The notes beneath the pieces are model-generated. The model saw only the letters and a list, made by a program, of their open reading frames with translations, searched no databases and was not told the origin of the DNA. 9,916 nt of DNA from Thermomicrobiales bacterium. GTDB lineage: Bacteria; Chloroflexota; Chloroflexia; Thermomicrobiales; UBA6265. Position 1 is the first letter of the stretch; every line of letters begins with the position of its first letter. Position numbers and translations under genes: made by a program. Of the stretch, positions 6,822-9,916 are shown one piece after another. The stretch lies in NCBI GenBank assembly GCA_025928535.1, contig JAICJJ010000060.1, positions 1 to 9,916 of the forward strand, given 5' to 3'.

Positions 6822-7681
6822 AGGCGGTCGTCATCGGCTCCTCCGGCCAACTCGGGCAAGACCTGCTGCGCCGCTTCGGCGACGACGCGGTCGGTCTCAC
6901 CCATCAGGATCTCGACATCACCGACGGCCTCGCCGTCGCCGACGCCTTGCGGGGGCTGAAACCGGACTGGGTGATCAACACCGCGGCGTTCCATCGGGTC
7001 GACGATTGCGAGATGAATCCGACCCTGTCGTTCGCCGTCAACGCGACCGGCGCCGCCAACGTGGCCCGGGCCGCGGCTGATCTGGGCGCGGGCGTCGTCT
7101 TCTACTCGACCGACTATGTCTACGGCGGCGACGGCCGCCCGCGCGACACGCCCCACCGCGAATCGGACGCGCCCGACCCGCTCAACGTCTACGGCGTTTC
7201 GAAATGGGCGGGCGAACGACTCGTCGCCCAGCGCAACCCGCGCCATCTCGTCATCCGCTCGGCCGGGTTGTACGGCACGGCGACGAGCCGCAAGGGGTGG
7301 ACCTTTCCCGAATTGATGGTCAACAAGGCCCGCTCCGAAGGCAAATTGAAAGTCGTCACCGATCAGGCGCTGTCGCCGACCTTCACGCACGATCTGGCGG
7401 AAACGACCCAGGCGTTGATGGCGGCGGGCGCGACCGGCCTCTTTCACCTGACCAACGCCGGCGAATGTTCCTGGTGGGAATTCGCCAAGGCGACCGTCGA
7501 TCTGGCCGGCATCCCGGTCGAGGTGGAGCGGACGACGACGACCCAGCAGCCGCGCCGAGCGAAACGGCCGCCCTATTCGGCGATGACAAGCGAACGCCTC
7601 GTCGCCGCCGGCGTCGCGCCGATGCGTCCGTGGCAGGACGCGCTCGCCGCCTACTTGCAGGCGAAGGGCTTCATCGCGTGA
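6818..7681 (+). CDS. rmlD: dTDP-4-dehydrorhamnose reductase-like protein (RmlD family)
   Basis: A 287-aa NAD(P)H-dependent reductase; family members reduce the 4-keto group of dTDP-4-dehydro-L-rhamnose, the last step of dTDP-L-rhamnose synthesis. The signature GSSGQLG (7-13) is the RmlD nucleotide loop. INTAAFHRVDDCE (53-65) corresponds to the family's INAAAYTxVDxAE stretch, STDYVY (97-102) to STDYVF, and YGVSK (125-129) holds the catalytic Tyr and Lys. DQALSPTFTHDLA (182-194) matches the usual DQxGxPT region. Length is normal. GTG at 6818 is chosen because GCGGGAG (6804-6810) lies 7 nt upstream and the start overlaps the SDR stop (GTGA), implying coupling. An RmlC-like gene follows. Because members also make other 6-deoxysugars, the product need not be L-rhamnose. 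Confidence 0.85.
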   Translation: MKAVVIGSSGQLGQDLLRRFGDDAVGLTHQDLDITDGLAVADALRGLKPDWVINTAAFHRVDDCEMNPTLSFAVNATGAANVARAAADLGAGVVFYSTDYVYGGDGRPRDTPHRESDAPDPLNVYGVSKWAGERLVAQRNPRHLVIRSAGLYGTATSRKGWTFPELMVNKARSEGKLKVVTDQALSPTFTHDLAETTQALMAAGATGLFHLTNAGECSWWEFAKATVDLAGIPVEVERTTTTQQPRRAKRPPYSAMTSERLVAAGVAPMRPWQDALAAYLQAKGFIA

Positions 7682-7718
7682 CCCGCGGTCGTCGTTGTTC
7701 GTTTGCGTGGGTCACGCG
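7675..7718 (+). promoter_or_regulatory. Long hairpin spanning the rmlD stop codon
   Basis: CGCGTGACCC (7675-7684) is a perfect inverted repeat of GGGTCACGCG (7709-7718). Continuing inward gives a G-U and two more pairs, so the stem is about 13 bp with an 18-nt loop (7688-7705). It contains the rmlD stop (7679-7681) and fills half of the 85-nt gap before the next start. No U-tract follows, so it is a poor intrinsic terminator. An attenuator or mRNA-stability element that sets the ratio of the two enzymes is possible. The stem is seen directly; its role is inferred. Confidence 0.5.
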
Positions 7719-7766
7719 TCGATTCCCGCTGTCCGGTCGCGCGGGGCCGCGGCAAGGAGCGTGTTC

Positions 7767-8414
7767 GTGAAGATTCTCGAGGTTTCGTCGCTCGCGATTC
7801 CGGACGTCAAGGTGATCCGCTACCAGCGGTTCGTCGATCATCGCGGCTATTTCACCGAGCAATTCCGCCAAAGCGATTTCGACGGCGAACTGACGCCCTT
7901 TTTTCATGGCGTGCGCTGGCTGCAGGTCAACGAGAGTTTTTCCCGAATGGGCACGATCCGCGGGATGCATTTCCAGTGGAACCCGTACATGGGGAAACTG
8001 GTCCGCACGATCCGCGGCCAGATGGTCGATCTCGTGCTCGACATCCGCAAAGGCTCGCCGACCTACGGCAAGGCCATCGCCTACGACATGCCCGTTCGCG
8101 ACGAAGCGTACGGCGAGTGGATCTGGGTTCCGCCCGGATTCGCCCACGGCAACACGTTTCCGGCCGACACGGTGATCGAATACATGTGTTCCGGCGAATA
8201 CAGCCCCGGCTGCGAAGCGGGCATTTCGCCGCTCGCGCCGGACATCGACTGGTCGCTCTGCGACCCGGCCCTGCGCGATCTGTTTCACGAAATCGCGCAA
8301 ACGACCTCGCTCATCACGGACAAGGACCGCAACGGCCTGACGATGGCGGCGTGGACCGCCGACCCGCGATCCGACAATTTCATCTACGCCAATCTGCAAG
8401 CCAACGAGGGATAG
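7767..8414 (+). CDS. rmlC: dTDP-4-dehydrorhamnose 3,5-epimerase family protein (RmlC-like cupin)
   Basis: A 215-aa cupin enzyme; family members epimerise C3 and/or C5 of dTDP-4-keto-6-deoxyglucose. Visible are DHRGYFTEQF (24-33), matching the D-x-RG-x-F-x-E strand, and RGMHFQ (65-70) with the catalytic base His68, where RGLHYQ is usual. VPPGFAHG (121-128) and Tyr145 in GEYSPG also fit. DIDW (159-162) sits where the family has its IxW segment. The GTG at 7767 is chosen because AAGGAG (7754-7759) lies 7 nt upstream and the family N-terminus starts there; in-frame GTG 7761 and TTG 7695 are less well placed. At 215 aa it is longer than the usual 180-190 aa and diverges around 71-85 and 170-215, so a 3-only or 5-only epimerase of another 6-deoxysugar is possible. 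Confidence 0.8.
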   Translation: MKILEVSSLAIPDVKVIRYQRFVDHRGYFTEQFRQSDFDGELTPFFHGVRWLQVNESFSRMGTIRGMHFQWNPYMGKLVRTIRGQMVDLVLDIRKGSPTYGKAIAYDMPVRDEAYGEWIWVPPGFAHGNTFPADTVIEYMCSGEYSPGCEAGISPLAPDIDWSLCDPALRDLFHEIAQTTSLITDKDRNGLTMAAWTADPRSDNFIYANLQANEG

Positions 8415-8430
8415 GGAGCGCATCGCAGGC

Positions 8431-9916
8431 ATGACCGACGCCAGTCAGACCACCACCAACCCAGGCGCGGCCAGCGTCGCCGACCGGCCCGCCGCGCCGG
8501 CCGGGGCGGCCAAACTCGCCTGCTCGGTCATCATTCCGGTCCACAACAAGGTCACGCTAACGCGGGCTTGCGTCAACGCGCTCCTGAGCGACCCGGAAAC
8601 CGGCGTCGAACGCGAGATCATCGTCGTCGACGACGGTTCGGCCGATCTGACGCCGCAATTGCTGGCGTCCTTCGGCGACCGGATACGAGTGGTTCGGAAC
8701 GAACGCCCGCTCGGCTTCGCCGCCGCCTGCACGGCGGGCATCGCCGCCGCGTCGCATCCCAATCTCGTCTTGCTGAACAACGACACGATTCCGACCTTCG
8801 GCTGGCTCTCGGCGCTGGCCCGCTACGCCATTCGCCATCCGGAAGCGGCGGTGATCGGCGCGAAGCTCCTCTACCCGAACGACACGGTCCAGCACGCCGG
8901 CGTCGTCATCGGGCAAAACGGTTTCCCCCAGCACATTTACCTCGGCTTTCCGTCCGATCACCCGGCCGTCAATCGCTCGCGCCGCTTCCCGATCGTCACC
9001 TTCGCCTGTTGTCTGATCCGCCGCGAAGCCTGGGACGCGATGGGCGGCTTCGATCCCGCGTTCCACAACGGCTGGGAAGACGTCGATTTTTGTCTCCGTC
9101 TCGGCGAGACGGGGCGCGAAGTTCATTACTGCCACGACAGCGTCGTCTACCACTTCGAATCGACCACCCGCGATCCGGCCGCGCCCGACCAACGCGCCAA
9201 CCTCGACCGCTACGCCGAACGCTGGAGCCGCGTCGCGCGGCGGGACGATTTCGAGTACTACCTCGCCGACGGCCTGATCGAAGCGCAGTACCCCCACCGG
9301 TATCCGATTCAGTTGTCGATTTCGCCGCTGCTGGCCGGCGTCGCCGTCGGCGACAACAAGCGGATCGGCGATCGATTGCTCTTCGACCGGGCGAAACAGG
9401 TCGCGGTGCTGCTGCGCAACAACATCCTGCTCAACGTTCGGGTGCAGGAAGCCGAATTGCGCGCCCAGATCGCGGAAGCGCGCCTGCGCGAAGTCGAAGC
9501 GCGGCTGGCCGCCGGCGGCCACGCGAACGGACATGCGACGGACGCCGACGCGCCGTCGGCGGGCGGAGCGCCGACCGAAGACGGATCGGCCGAGCGCGCG
9601 GTCGAACAGGCGCTGGCCGAAACGCCGGCGACGGAAAAACCGGCGGCCCAGCCGATTCTCGGTCGGATCGAGCGGCCGGGGCGCACGCCCGACGTGGTGA
9701 CCGAAAACGCGATCACCGCCACGGGCTGGGCCGTGTCGCGGGCGGGCATTTTCGCGGTCAAGATGCTGATCGATGGCGTCGAGCGCGCCACCGCCGAATA
9801 TGGCGGCGACCGCCCCGACGTGAAGGCGCTTTTTCCCGACTATCCCGAGGCCGACCGATCGGGCTTCATCGGCGAGGCGCTGGTCGGCGATCTGCCGGAC
9901 GGCTTCCACAGCCTGA
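8431..9916 (+). CDS. Family 2 glycosyltransferase with C-terminal coiled region and Ig-like-type module (partial)
   Basis: The frame is open from ATG 8431 to the window end: 495 codons seen, 3' end missing. The first 28 residues are low-complexity Thr/Ala/Pro. Residues about 30-245 are a GT-A domain: SVIIPVHNK (32-40), VVDDGS (65-70), LLNNDT (114-119, the metal-binding DxD equivalent) and GGFDPAFHNGWEDVDFCLRLG (starting at 205), whose ED is the likely catalytic base region. This layout is typical of rhamnosyltransferase-like GT2 enzymes. Residues about 310-360 are Arg/Glu/Leu-rich and probably helical, followed by an Ala/Gly/Thr-rich linker (361-405). From 411 a module begins (GRIERPG, GWAVSRAGIFAVKMLIDG 432-449, YGGDRPDV 457-464, SGFIG 477-481), which I associate with Ig-like appendages on surface-glycan proteins. 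AGGGAG (8412-8417) lies 13 nt before the ATG, 16 nt after the upstream stop. Acceptor unknown. Confidence 0.85.
   Translation, partial: MTDASQTTTNPGAASVADRPAAPAGAAKLACSVIIPVHNKVTLTRACVNALLSDPETGVEREIIVVDDGSADLTPQLLASFGDRIRVVRNERPLGFAAACTAGIAAASHPNLVLLNNDTIPTFGWLSALARYAIRHPEAAVIGAKLLYPNDTVQHAGVVIGQNGFPQHIYLGFPSDHPAVNRSRRFPIVTFACCLIRREAWDAMGGFDPAFHNGWEDVDFCLRLGETGREVHYCHDSVVYHFESTTRDPAAPDQRANLDRYAERWSRVARRDDFEYYLADGLIEAQYPHRYPIQLSISPLLAGVAVGDNKRIGDRLLFDRAKQVAVLLRNNILLNVRVQEAELRAQIAEARLREVEARLAAGGHANGHATDADAPSAGGAPTEDGSAERAVEQALAETPATEKPAAQPILGRIERPGRTPDVVTENAITATGWAVSRAGIFAVKMLIDGVERATAEYGGDRPDVKALFPDYPEADRSGFIGEALVGDLPDGFHSL

Noticed and set aside
1..9916. CRISPR arrays, tRNA/rRNA genes, insertion sequences, toxin-antitoxin or phage genes
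   Set aside because: No regularly spaced repeats, cloverleaf or rRNA-like sequence, transposase motifs or phage-type genes were seen on either strand.

Overview
This is a GC-rich window of bacterial DNA in which every supported gene lies on the + strand, mostly in tight or overlapping order. It reads as part of a surface-polysaccharide or glycan biosynthesis locus. GC-ending codons, GTG starts and strong Shine-Dalgarno (SD) sites fit a high-GC bacterium. An imperfect palindrome (7-51) and a CCCCGACT tandem repeat (97-128) upstream of the first gene resemble intergenic clutter I associate with Chloroflexota, especially Thermomicrobia-like genomes. That assignment is an inference from memory and is only moderately secure.

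Region by region: 1-213 is non-coding, with two small repeats and a weak candidate promoter. 214-2225 holds a phosphomannomutase/phosphoglucomutase (467 aa) whose stop overlaps the start of a DUF402 protein (203 aa). 2226-2403 is a promoter and a structured leader for a stand-alone 90-aa Gly/Ala/Asn-rich acidic protein (2404-2676), followed by a strong GC-rich hairpin (2717-2747). 2701-5702 holds a MurG-like GT-B glycosyltransferase overlapping a three-part sulfotransferase / coiled-coil / C-terminal domain protein. 5781-7681 holds an extended-SDR nucleotide-sugar epimerase/dehydratase overlapping an RmlD-like reductase. 7767-8414 is an RmlC-like 3,5-epimerase. From 8431 to the window end is a family 2 glycosyltransferase with a C-terminal appendage, cut off by the window edge.

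How they may work together: the mutase supplies mannose-1-P or glucose-1-P for nucleotide sugars. The SDR, RmlD-like and RmlC-like enzymes convert nucleotide sugars to a 6-deoxyhexose such as L-rhamnose or a relative; rmlA and rmlB are not in the window. The two glycosyltransferases would transfer sugars, and the sulfotransferase may sulfate the glycan. The most unusual item is the small acidic Gly-rich protein. It has its own promoter, a hairpin-containing leader, an extended SD and a terminator-like hairpin, and it sits as a separate transcription unit between the mutase pair and the transferase genes.
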